A stretch of 52,439 nucleotides of DNA from Candidatus Altimarinota bacterium. Its GTDB lineage: Bacteria; Patescibacteriota; Gracilibacteria; BD1-5; UBA2023. Numbering within the stretch: the first letter of the stretch is position 1; each line of letters begins with the position of its first letter. The notes under the pieces are model-generated. The model was not told the origin of the DNA. It made no database searches and saw only the letters and a list, made by a program, of their open reading frames with translations. Both the position numbers and the translations under genes were made by a program. Of this stretch, positions 11,901-20,733 are shown piece by piece. The stretch lies in assembly GCA_023260135.1 (NCBI GenBank), contig JALQWG010000002.1, forward strand, positions 1 through 52,439, read 5' to 3'.

Positions 11901-12250
11901 GTATTTGAGTGAACCACGGTATCATCCTTATCGATGCGATCAACAAGAATCGTGCCAAGGGTATGGATCAGATAGATCTCCTTGTTGAGGCTGGTGCGAG
12001 TCGTCTTGAACCAATGATACTGACGAACCTGACAACAGTTTTCGGTATACTCCCAATTGCGCTTAAGGATAGATTCTGGTCGGGTATGGGCTTTACTATC
12101 ATATTCGGACTTGTTGCCACGACATTTATATCACTGTTTGTTCTGAAGTCTGTGTACTATGAGCTTTACATGAACCCTGAGCCATCATTTATACGGCGTT
12201 GGTATGCTGCAATCATGGGTGTATTTACAACAAAAAGAAAGAGGAATTAA
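8972..12250 (+). CDS. RND superfamily transporter (AcrB/HAE1-like)
   Basis: 1092 residues, the normal size for a trimeric proton-driven RND pump. The first helix (YLLVLLLVVVGYVATMNIPKE) is followed by a periplasmic-type domain with YPGTNPQDIDSLITD. Helix blocks lie at about 370-500, where FGIAIDTIIVIVQ occupies the place of the proton-relay GxxxDD motif but has only one Asp. A second external domain follows, then helices near 905-1060 with GVNHGIILIDAINKN. The loss of the second Asp is worth noting for energy coupling. Operon: AbrB-like, MFP, RND. Its stop overlaps by 3 bases the stop of the convergent response-regulator gene. Confidence 0.92.
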
Positions 12251-12263
12251 TCCTCTTTCTTTT
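12233..12263. terminator. bidirectional terminator between RND and response regulator genes
   Basis: A 13-base perfect stem AAAAGAAAGAGGA / TCCTCTTTCTTTT with loop ATTAA. The two convergent stop codons lie inside the loop and arms, so both genes end within the hairpin. Confidence 0.75.
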
Positions 12264-12996
12264 CTGATTCGCTTACCTCATCGAGTCTTCTGTATTTAAA
12301 TATATATCCTTCTCACCAGTCGTTCCGGAGCCAATGAGATATACCGTATTCTTCGAGTGTCGCTCGGAGTCTACGGATATTTACTCTGAGTGTATTTTTC
12401 ATATCGAGTTTTTCATTGTATCACCAGACTTTTTCTATGATATATGCATCTGAAAGGAGTTTTTCTCGTTCGTTGAAAAATAGGGAGAATATATACTTTG
12501 CTGTTTTTGTAAATTCTATGATTTTTCCGTTGTAGAGGTATTCATTTTTGGACTGAGAATACTCTAAATCATGATATGAGAGTGCTCATCGGCGTTTGTT
12601 AGGTCCACTCATACAATACTCACGATACCAGTGAAATACTCGTATCTCGAGTTCCTTGTATCGGATATCTTTGCCCATATAGTCTGTGGCACCAAGAGAG
12701 AATGCATATTCGATGTCATTGATATTATCGCTTGAACTGATGACGATGATAGGAATAGTGCTTCCATTTTTTCTGAGAGATTGTATCACCTTGAATCCAG
12801 AGGGATGACGGAGTGTATCTCCCTCGAGTACGAGATCCACGAGAACGATATCATAGGAGCGCATATGTCATATGAGTTCCTCGAACTCTAGGAATGAAGA
12901 AATATGCTCAACACGATTGACGTAGGTGTTTTTGTTGAGTGTTGTTATGAGGTGTTCCGCGAATTGTTTATTGTCTTCTATGAGGAGGATGTTCAT
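12247..12996 (-). CDS. response regulator, OmpR/PhoB-like
   Basis: 249 residues. The receiver domain covers 1-120: acidic pair E7/D8, phospho-acceptor Asp54 in DIVLVDLVL, Ser87 in IVISSSD and Lys109 in DYMGKD. The C-terminal half ends as a winged helix (ILVNI-like NTLRVNIRRLRATLEEYG, then WGEGYIF), the OmpR/PhoB output domain that binds tandem direct repeats. The cognate kinase is likely the one at 13.9-16.0 kb. A 100-residue gene precedes it by 25 bases and shares its promoter, which carries the 11-bp tandem box. Autoregulation is therefore likely (inference). Confidence 0.88.
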
Positions 12997-13021
12997 GTAA
13001 TTGTGACAGGGTAATAAGATA

Positions 13022-13324
13022 CTACAGTAAAACGAGAAAATTTGCAAGTTTAATTAATCGAATCAAACTGTCCCTTTTTATATGGTATCCATGGTGATAT
13101 AAAATTCTCTCATGCCAATATTCTTTCCATGTGTGGGTATGTTGCAAACTCTGAAGCTCTTGGGCCCAGAGTGCTTTGAGTACATCTGTTTTGTACTTCT
13201 CTACGAGTTTTCCTGGTGGCATTCTGAATCACTTTCAAAAGATTCCTTCAAAGTATTGTTGCACCCTTTCTGAAGTTATGGCTCTAGCTCAAGATGATTG
13301 GTGTCATGTGGTAAGTGTATTCAT
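13022..13324 (-). CDS. hypothetical protein, 100 aa, co-transcribed with the response regulator
   Basis: Reads from ATG at 13322-13324 to UAG with several UGA=Gly codons (TTGHQSSGAR, FEGIFGKGFR). The second half is rich in Trp, His, Tyr and Lys (HTHTWKEYWHERILYHHGYH), and the tail is hydrophobic (LIRLIKLANFLVLL). I do not recognise the family. It is the first gene after the tandem-box promoter and lies 25 bases upstream of the response regulator, so it is probably part of that signalling regulon. Confidence 0.6.
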
Positions 13325-13351
13325 AATAATATATTAAGAACTAATAGTTAC

Positions 13352-13387
13352 ATTATACAATATAATAGTGACAAATCTGTTACAAAA
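13352..13387 (-). promoter_or_regulatory. promoter with 11-bp tandem operator (site 1)
   Basis: On the minus strand two boxes TTGTAAC and TTGTCAC spaced 11 bp stand 9 bases upstream of TATAAT (13352-13357 on plus). No TTGACA-like -35 is present; the boxes take its place, the layout of PhoB/OmpR-activated promoters. It serves the 100-aa gene and the response regulator. Confidence 0.6.
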
Positions 13388-13456
13388 TGCATAATAAAAA
13401 ATGGCTTCCTGTAGAGGAAACCATGGGTATGGGCTGGGAAATGCAAAAGATTTTTT
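13366..13456. repeat. terminator-operator cassette, copy 1
   Basis: About 91 bases repeated almost identically at 13761-13851. The unit holds the tandem operator boxes and the hairpin TGGCTTCCTGTAGAGGAAACC, and ends in ATGCAAAAGATTTTTT. It bounds the 83-aa gene on its 3' side. Confidence 0.85.
13396..13423 (-). terminator. terminator of the 83-aa gene
   Basis: Minus strand: 9-bp stem TGGTTTCCT / AGGAAGCCA, loop CTAC, then TTTTTT. Confidence 0.75.
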
Positions 13457-13465
13457 TTGAAGACT

Positions 13466-13717
13466 TTATTCCCAACCCCTCTTTCCAGACAATGCAGAGT
13501 TACTCCTTTTTCTCATGTCTTCTAGGATTATCTCCGCCTCAGTAAAGAGTGCCTCAATATATGATTTAGCAGAATTTTCTGAGTGACTAATTCAATTTAC
13601 CAAAATATTTCATACATGATGAGATGTTTTTTCGACGGCATGATTCGTCTCTATTCATCCTCCTGAGAGGAGTACAGATGTAGGAAAGTGATGGTAAGTG
13701 CTAGTATCGAGATACAT
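13466..13717 (-). CDS. hypothetical protein, 83 aa, in the two-component regulon
   Basis: Starts ATG at 13715-13717 (MYLDTSTYHHFP) and ends UAA. UGA is used three times. The C-terminal half is a likely amphipathic helix (EALFTEAEIILEDMRKR). I do not recognise the family. It forms a single-gene unit: promoter with tandem boxes and TATACT upstream, strong terminator downstream, with both flanks duplicated copies of the same cassette. That places it under the same regulator as the response regulator gene. Confidence 0.6.
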
Positions 13718-13746
13718 ACCCTGAATAATTAAATGATATTAATTAT

Positions 13747-13782
13747 AGTATACACAACAATAGTGACAAATCTGTTACAAAA
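13747..13782 (-). promoter_or_regulatory. promoter with 11-bp tandem operator (site 2)
   Basis: Boxes TTGTAAC and TTGTCAC, 11 bp apart, with the same 9-base gap to the -10 TATACT (13747-13752 on plus) as at site 1. It serves the 83-aa gene. Confidence 0.6.
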
Positions 13783-13851
13783 TCAGAATAAAAAAATGGC
13801 TTCCTGTAGAGGAAACCATGGATATGGGCTGGAAAATGCAAAAGATTTTTT
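13761..13851. repeat. terminator-operator cassette, copy 2
   Basis: Near-identical to 13366-13456. It separates the histidine kinase gene from the 83-aa gene, carrying the terminator of the former and the operator of the latter. Confidence 0.85.
13790..13818 (-). terminator. terminator of the histidine kinase gene
   Basis: Same 9-bp stem as at 13396-13423 on the minus strand, followed by TTTTTTT. Confidence 0.7.
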
Positions 13852-13930
13852 CTTGGAATTTCTCGAAAAATAGAGCCAAATATCATCCAATACCTAATAT
13901 TGTACAGTATATGTGTTCAAAAACTGTTAT

Positions 13931-16042
13931 TTATTCGATTGGGATCGATATCTCTATCCTGATTCATGAGAGTTTTTTTCATTTTTGTGCACTGATAGTA
14001 CCATCATGGAGTTCAACGATTCTCTTGCAGAGATAGAGTCCTATGCCGAGCCCGATTGAATTTTTCCCTATAGTATACTTCTCGAATATTTCTTCGAGCT
14101 CTATACCATTGAGTCATTGTCCATTGTCCTCGATACCTATAATGATAGAATTCTCATTCTCTTTTATGTCGAGATATATCTCTGGACTTTTTGGATCGGC
14201 AAACTTGGCAGCATTGGTAAAGAGATTGGTGAGAACTTGGATAAACTGAGTTTTGTCGATACCCATGTATATGACTCACTTCGGAGTAGATTCTGTATAG
14301 ATGATATGTTGGTGAACCTTTTTCTGTAGATGATACTGTGAGAGTATTAGCTCTATTATATTTACTCGTTCTGGGTACAGAGTTGCTTGGCTTTTCTCGA
14401 GGTATTCTGTTGTGAAGAGCTGGGAGAGAAGTGTCTTGGTGTGGGCAAGATTGTCTCCTATGGATATCACTTCTTCACGGATTCAGATATCCGATAGACG
14501 ACCTTCCTCCATGTCTGCAGAGAGATTATCTATCTGGAGAAGTGCACTCGTGAGTGGTGCCTTGATCTCATGTGAGAGTGTGGCGATAAATTCCTTCTGT
14601 CTCGAGATGAGGGTATTGTACTCAATAGTCTTCTCATCTACCTTGCGGTCGAGATTGCGAGAGATGTCTTCGAGTTGGTTATATACATCAATATACTGCA
14701 TATGTATGGAGAGGATATGGACGATATCCTCTAGGAAGGCTATTTCGGAGACACTATAGAATGCTCAGAATTTTTTTCTTCATAACATGAGAAGTCATCG
14801 TACCTCATTTGTATTGTAGTATATTGGTATACATAAAAAAGGATCTGACAGTCCTGTCTTGATTTTTTTGAAGTTGAATCGTATCATGTTTTCCTCGAGA
14901 AATACAAAATCATCCATGACAATCTTTTTCTTCATATTTACAAATGCTTTTGACAAGAATTCTACTTGCTCCTTTTTAGTTATTTTGACTACCTCTATTT
15001 CTTTTGTCTGAAAAACCTTGCTCACTTCCGTCTGAAGATAGGAGTTTAATGATTTTATATCCAAAAACTGTACCATATTTCTTTTGATGGTTTTCATCTT
15101 TCATTCTATGATATGTAACTGTGTCTTCGCGAGGATGTACTTGTCGAATAAAAATGATAATACATGGAATATCCCTAATACGAGGCTAGAGTATGCTAAA
15201 ATAAATATAAATGAAGAGAAATTATCTGTGAGAAGCTCATACGGAATAGCATATTGACCAATAAATCACCATATTATAAATGATATAATGATGAGTGCTA
15301 TAATAGTTAAGAGTAACCTACTGAACTCATATCATGTTGGTGAAAAATAATATCTCTGTATGATATTTGCAATAACGAGTACGGATATAACAAATAATAC
15401 TATTATCTCATTCTCCAGTATCCATATACCATATAGTGGCAAGATAACTTGCAGTGTAATCAGAAGACTCAAGAAGATAAGTTTTACCCATATTATTTTT
15501 GAGATTCTGACCTTATCGATATAGCTTAGTTCCTTTTGTTTTTTTATAAAGAAAATGAATGATATCGGGATAAAACTGATATATACAGCAGTACTGAGCC
15601 ATGTGAGACTTCAGAATACTTCTCTATAGATGCCATGTTTATCGAGCTCTATTCTCTCAATAATGTTATCTGTAAATATAGATGTATAAAATATAGTAAT
15701 GAAGATAATACTGAGGAATATCATGAGAACCTTATTTTCTCATATTTGTTCCAATAATCAGTATCAGGACTGTCTTTTCCCAAAAAAATATATAAATAAT
15801 ACAAAACAGATGAGTGTAATGGGTGAGAGTCCATAGTCAATTCTCGAGAATATTAGCCTATACTCTTCTGGAAATGGGTAATCTGAAAAAAATATAAAAT
15901 AGAAGATAAGCCAGAGTGATGCAAGTACTGTGTAGAAAAAGAAAAATAATCATCAGAGATTTTTATACTTTCGTAAAACACCAATCCCTCAATAGAGGGA
16001 GAGTGCGGTTGCAATAAAATAAAAGAAGATATAGTTATTCAT
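13931..16042 (-). CDS. membrane sensor histidine kinase
   Basis: 703 residues. The N-terminal 300 residues are highly hydrophobic with about eight to nine membrane helices. A GAF-like segment follows (about 320-430), then a coiled coil and the HisKA domain with phospho-acceptor His491 in ATLSHEIKAPL. The HATPase domain shows the N box (TNLFTNAAKFAD), G1 (EDNGQGL) and G2 (GLGIGLYLCKRIVELHDG). All catalytic parts are intact. Glycines of the N-terminal GG pairs, of the HATPase loops and of EDNGQG use UGA. Its ATG overlaps the stop of the 359-aa gene upstream, so the two are translationally coupled. Partner: the response regulator at 12.2-13.0 kb (by proximity). Confidence 0.92.
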
Positions 16043-17114
16043 TATCTTGGAGATTAAATGCCTTTCTTGGGACTATCGAACTAATTCATTGTCTTGCTTT
16101 TTCAATAGCAGAAATTGCTCTAAATGTAACTACAGTGCTACAATAGTCAAGTCGATTGTTGACAGCTGATATGGGATCTCATCTGTGGTCCAGAAGTGTG
16201 AGTGGTGTCACAGATAGTTGTCTCGAGCAGAGATCGAAAAAATTATTAGTCATATCCATCTCTGCAATTCAGGGGGTCATGGCGAACTCATCACTGATCA
16301 GTTCTCGCGCCCAATCTCTCATCATACGCATCATACTACGAATAGATGCGTATTTTGGGAGCATACCAATTACAGGGAATACCATTATTCCATTGTCTTC
16401 CAGATCATCATATAACCTCTCCATCGCTCTTTTTATATAGTTATACCTTCCTCCGTAGTGAGCTGCTAATTCATTCTCATAAGCATCTCTGAGTGTTGGT
16501 GTTTTATAGGTCATACAGACTCATGCTATTTCATTTGTTCATTTTTTAGTTGCGATAACAATCTGAGCACTTTTTCATGGTCACACTATGGGTTCTATAC
16601 TTCCAGGGGTTCAAATACATTTTTCTATTGATGTTGGTAGTCTGAATCTCCCGATCTCTCCTAGACAGTTTCTCCCATCCTCTAGTGTATCTATTCATTC
16701 TGGACAATAGAGCATTCTTTCGTGGCGTTTTTGGAGCTCATCTGCATGGAATGACCCTGTTATATTGCTGAGCTCCTGTATAGATCGAGATACAAATTTT
16801 TCATCTATCCCAGTTCCTGCGTTCAGTATCTCTTTTATCCTCCTCCTCTCTTCCTCTAGATATCTTCTCGCGAGATAGAATTCTCATGTTGAGTAGAGTG
16901 TTCCATATCTATCTGAAAAAAATTCTCCCACTCATTGTCGGGATCAGAGTATATTGTGAATTGCCATATTGATTGCACCTATTGAGAATGAAGCTCATGG
17001 ATTATTTCATAGTACTTCCTGAAAATTTTCTCATTCACTGAGAGAAAAGAGGTGCCTGTCGAGGTTTTCATCGACTTTTTGTACTGAATCTATCTGAATA
17101 GTAGTGGTACTCAT
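16035..17114 (-). CDS. hypothetical protein, 359 aa, coupled to the histidine kinase
   Basis: Soluble protein with no signal peptide. Acidic and basic helices (FYLARRYLEEERRRIKEIL; AMERLYDDLEDNG) surround a central part with CPEGIDTLEDGRNC and a segment VIGMLPKYASIRSMM. I do not recognise the family. More than a dozen UGA codons read as Gly, and it ends UAA inside the ATG of the kinase gene (8-base overlap), so it is made together with the sensor. It may supply the stimulus or form a scaffold; this is inference from coupling only. Upstream lie the exact 11-bp tandem boxes (17159-17180). Confidence 0.7.
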
Positions 17115-17158
17115 ATTATTGAGGGTTATAGTATAGTACGTACACACTAACAATAAAT

Positions 17159-17180
17159 AGTGACAAAATAGTGACAAAAA
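17159..17180 (-). promoter_or_regulatory. 11-bp tandem operator (site 3)
   Basis: Two exact TTGTCACTATT units on the minus strand, 11 bp apart, upstream of the 359-aa and kinase genes. The nearest -10-like TATACT (plus 17130-17135) is 23 bases away, so its spacing differs from sites 1 and 2. It also lies between this operon and the divergent MFS gene. Confidence 0.55.
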
Positions 17181-17237
17181 GTATATACCTTATGGGGTAT
17201 TATTGAGATATTATTAATATCGAATTATCTTTTATAT

Positions 17238-17265
17238 TTGTGCATTTCTCGACTTTGGCTATACT
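17238..17265 (+). promoter_or_regulatory. promoter of the MFS gene
   Basis: TTGTGC, 16-base spacer, TATACT, ending 10 bases before the ATG; the transcript would have a very short leader. Confidence 0.45.
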
Positions 17266-17275
17266 GTGAGCTATT

Positions 17276-18511
17276 ATGAACAAAAATAATTTGTCACTTT
17301 TTCTCATTCTCGCAACAGCATTTCTTGATATTCTCGGAATGTCACTCTTTATCCCACTTCTCCCGAGTATTATCTCTGGATTCTGAGTTGATCCATCATG
17401 GACAGGCTATACACAGGCAGTCTATGCTATAGGCATGTTCGCCTGATGACTCATATTCGGTGGACTCTCTGACAAGTATGGGCGCAAGCGAATGCTCGTA
17501 TTCACGAGTCTCATCAATCTCCTCTCATATGCCATCATGCTCGTGAGCATATGGTCACTCACTATCAATACCATGCCGAGTATGATTTGATCCGAATCTC
17601 CACTCATTGGTATAGAGCATTTTCTCCATGCATTCTCTGGTTGGACTCCGATGTTCGTACTTTTTCTCCTCGCACGTCTCGTAGGCGGATTCGGCGGTGC
17701 AGGATTCTCTGTTATACAGGCGTATATCTCTGATATATCTACACCTGTCACTCGTATGAAGAATATGTGATTGATGGGTGCAGCTTTTGGTATCGCATTC
17801 CTCGTATGACCAGCACTCTCAGGAGTTCTCTCACACTGGATTAGTCCGGTTGCAATTATTGGTATTACATTTTTTGTAGTATTTCTCAATGTGATACTCA
17901 TCAACGTGCTCCTCCGAGAACCACCAAAGCATGTACATACTGAGGAAGTGCATCTTGTGGATTTTCACTTCTCACGAGTAGTGCTCATCCTCTTCGTCCT
18001 CTCATTCGGTGCGACGCTCGCATTCTCTGCTATACAGGCGATGTCAACACAGTTCTATGCTGATAGATTTGCATTCTCGGCAACGCAGATAGGCTATACG
18101 ATGGCGATGGTATGACTCGTCGCTGTACTCTATCAGGCATGGCTCGTACGCTATGTGCGTGCGTATTTTGATGAGTACCAGATGGTGCGAGTCGCATTCC
18201 TCATTCTCATCGTATGATTCGTCTGATTCTCACTCAATCAGAGTCCTGTGTGGTTGTTTTTCTGGGTGATATTTTTTCCTCTTGGTATGTGATCGTTCAA
18301 TCCGTCTGTCTGAGCCCTCCTCGCCAAAAATGCCTGAAAAGAAGTCTGAAAAGTTATGGGATACAATACGTCTATCCAGAGCATCTGACAGATAGTCTGA
18401 CCGATACTCGCATGACTCCTGTATGTCACACCAGGAACCAATGCGCCGTTCATCGCATCGGCAGTGATATTTGTCGTATTATTCGCTATCTCTCTCACTC
18501 TCAGAAAATAG
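17276..18511 (+). CDS. MFS transporter (multidrug/sugar type, 12 helices)
   Basis: 411 residues. Typical major facilitator: helix 1 LILATAFLDILGMSLFIPLLPSI, the loop 2-3 signature GGLSDKYGRKRMLV, and the helix 5 region GLMGAAFGIAFLVGPALSGVLSH, characteristic of drug:H+ antiporters of the TetA/Bmr type. A long loop after helix 3 (SLTINTMPSMIGSESPLIG) is unusual. UGA supplies many helix glycines, including GFVGFSLNQSP. The substrate cannot be told. It runs divergently from the kinase operon, with tandem operator site 3 in between, so co-regulation is possible. Confidence 0.88.
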
Positions 18512-18546
18512 AAAACCCCTCACGTGAAGTGGGGGGGGTTTCTTTT
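18512..18546 (+). terminator. terminator of the MFS gene
   Basis: AAAACCCCTCAC / GTGGGGGGGGTTT with loop, followed by CTTTT, starting right at the stop. Confidence 0.7.
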
Positions 18547-18590
18547 GCAATATTTTTTGCATTCATCATTCAAAAAAATATAATTCAGGA

Positions 18591-19082
18591 ATGAATCAAA
18601 AACCATACTACATCGCTATCGCTGCCATGTCTGAGAATCGCGCCATAGGGAAGGACTGAAAAATCCCTTGGTATATACCAGAGGATTTCAGGCACTTCAA
18701 AGAGACAACACTGGGTTGTCCTATCATCATGGGGCGCAAGACCTATGAGTCTATCGGACGACCACTTCCTGGGCGAGAGAATATCGTGCTCTCTCGCACC
18801 AAAACAGACTACGAATGAACAACTTCTATTACGTCTATCGATGAACTCGATGCATATCTACTCTCAAACTGAATAGAAAAATCCTTCATCTGCGGATGAG
18901 GGGAGATATACAAGCTCTTCTTCGAACTCGGAAAAACTGACGAAGTCATCCTCTCGCGTGTGAAGATGAATATTGTGGATGCTGATGCGTATTTTGCAGA
19001 ATTTGAACAGGATTTTGATCTCGTTCGGACAGATGATAGAGGGGAGTTTAGTGTAGAGTATTGGGTCAAGAATTCATTGTAG
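18591..19082 (+). CDS. folA: dihydrofolate reductase
   Basis: 163 residues, the standard size. It reduces dihydrofolate to tetrahydrofolate with NADPH. Visible motifs: [24 protein letters not shown] (split here by UGA at the Met20-loop Gly), the active-site acidic residue in [32 protein letters not shown] and FICGGGEIY with the conserved Gly pair. The tail has the usual DAYF ... F.L ... EYWV beta strands. No thymidylate synthase gene is next to it. The 3' end overlaps a convergent hypothetical gene by 35 bases. Confidence 0.95.
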
Positions 19083-19476
19083 AATCAAATTCACCTCTTG
19101 TATTTGATATTGATTGTATGAGATTATTATGACATCTTATGAGAATGTCATTTATAGATTTTTCTGAATTTGTAGCTAGCTCCATCTTGAGTTCTCAGAT
19201 AATTGATATTTTATCGGATGCTGATACTGTACTCTTGCTGAGAGCTTCAAGAAATTCTCTTATTTTAAATATTTCATCATCATTACATTCAGATAATCTC
19301 TGTTGTACTAATTGCATTATTTCTCTGTCATCTTGGTGCGTTTCTTGTGTCCTGGATATTTTATTGATATCTTCCATTACCTCTGGAGTTATCGTTGTGT
19401 CTGCTTGTATAAGTTCGGATATGATATAACTAATAGCTTCTTCAGTTCATTCAAGAGCCTTATTCGGAATATTCAT
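19048..19476 (-). CDS. hypothetical helical protein, 142 aa
   Basis: From ATG at 19474-19476 (MNIPNKALEG) to UAA at 19048-19050. It is almost entirely polar helix (REIMQLVQQRLSECNDDE; KIREFLEALSKSTVSASDK) with no hydrophobic segment and no motif I recognise. UGA=Gly is used at three positions. AT-rich, with TTA/CTT leucines unlike the adjacent folA. The tail overlaps the end of folA on the other strand. Confidence 0.55.
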
Positions 19477-19585
19477 AAAAATGGATGGTTAAAGTGTACA
19501 TTAATGTTAGCATTTTTATGTGTTCACGTCAATTTATTTGAGTATTTAGGACTTATTTTTATAATTCTCTTGTAAATCATTATCT

Positions 19586-20122
19586 ATGAAAAAAATCCTT
19601 CTCCTTTCAGCTCTCATTTTTCTCTCATCATGTTCTCTCGGTGGAGGAATTGCTGACAATGTTACCCAGGTTCGCCCTGCAACCTCAGTCTGAACTGGCA
19701 TGATTGAACCATACGAGATAGGGACTGTAGATACAGCATTCCAACTCTTGGGTCCAGATCACAAGATCGAGGTTGGATGAGTTCCAGACCCGAAGGTATC
19801 TGGTGTAACATGTTTTTATTCTCGTGCTCGGACGGGTGGTATCGCATGAGGACTCGGCCTCGCTGAGGATACGAGTGATGCATCCGTCGCATGCCGTCAG
19901 ACAGGGAAGATAACATTCGTGAGGCCAATTGCTCCAGTCGAGGAGATATGGAACGAATCCACCAGCTTCTTTTTCAAAAAACTGCGTATCGTCAGGTTCT
20001 ATGATGTGAGTTCCAATAGTCTCATATACCTTGTCTACTCTGATCGTCTCGTCGATGGTTCACCGAAGAACTCTATCTCGGCTGTAGCCCTCGAGGATGT
20101 ACAACCAATACTCGAAAAATAA
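19586..20122 (+). CDS. creA: CreA family protein, lipoprotein
   Basis: 178 residues. A signal peptide ends in a lipobox (LSSC at about residue 16-19). The rest matches the CreA family: EIGTVDTAFQLLGPDHKIEV, DPKVSGVTCFYSRARTGG, GLGLAEDTSDASVACRQ and SFFFKKLRIVRFYD are the recurrent CreA blocks, with the two conserved Cys. CreA is an envelope-located protein of unknown biochemical role; its link to catabolite regulation in E. coli is only positional. Here it sits ahead of yjjX-like and DUF4153-like genes on the same strand, with short gaps. Confidence 0.88.
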
Positions 20123-20134
20123 TCCATTATCTCT

Positions 20135-20677
20135 ATGCACTTCGCCATCGGCACGACTAATAAGTCAAAATCTGCAGCCATCGAGCATGTACTCGCAACT
20201 TCACCCTATACGAGTGGAGCCACTTTTTCCAATCATCGGGTTGAGTCAGGTGTACCAGATATGCCGACGACACTCGAGGAGCTCCGTATGGGTGCCAAGA
20301 ATCGAGCAATACACACTCGCCGAGAAAAACCAGATGCCGACTACTTTGTAGGTATGGAGGGGGGAGTATATAGAGATAGTGAATGAGAGGAATATTGGCT
20401 CCTCTGAGTTGTCTATATCGAGGATAGAGAAGGAAAATGATATTATGGATATTCATGTCATCTGCGAGTACCTGACGCTGTTGTTGATATGTTATTCGAC
20501 GGACAAGGTCGAGACCTCGAACAAGTTGTTCATGCACTTGGATGAGAAGAAAATATTGGAGACAAACAAGGTTCATTCTCTGTCTGGACTGATGGCATGC
20601 TCACGCGTAGAGAACAATTCATCATGGCAACTCAGTGCGCTATTGCTCCCATTTTTAATAGTTACTATAGAAAATAA
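20135..20677 (+). CDS. yjjX: inosine/xanthosine triphosphatase (YjjX/NTPase family)
   Basis: 180 residues. The family hydrolyses non-canonical ITP/XTP to keep them out of nucleic acids. The opening IGTTNKSKSAAIEHVL, RVESGVPDMPTTLEELRMGAKNRA, PDADYFVGMEGGVY and the late GGEENIGDKQGSFSVWTDGMLTR with FIMATQCAIAPIFN correspond block for block to YjjX. UGA encodes four glycines, including the pair after the EGGVY region and the GG before EENIG. It starts 12 bases after creA, so the two form an operon. Confidence 0.88.
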
Positions 20678-20733
20678 TCATACTTGCTTTTGTGTAAAAA
20701 AGGATAAAATACAATTACCTTAATTCTCAATAT

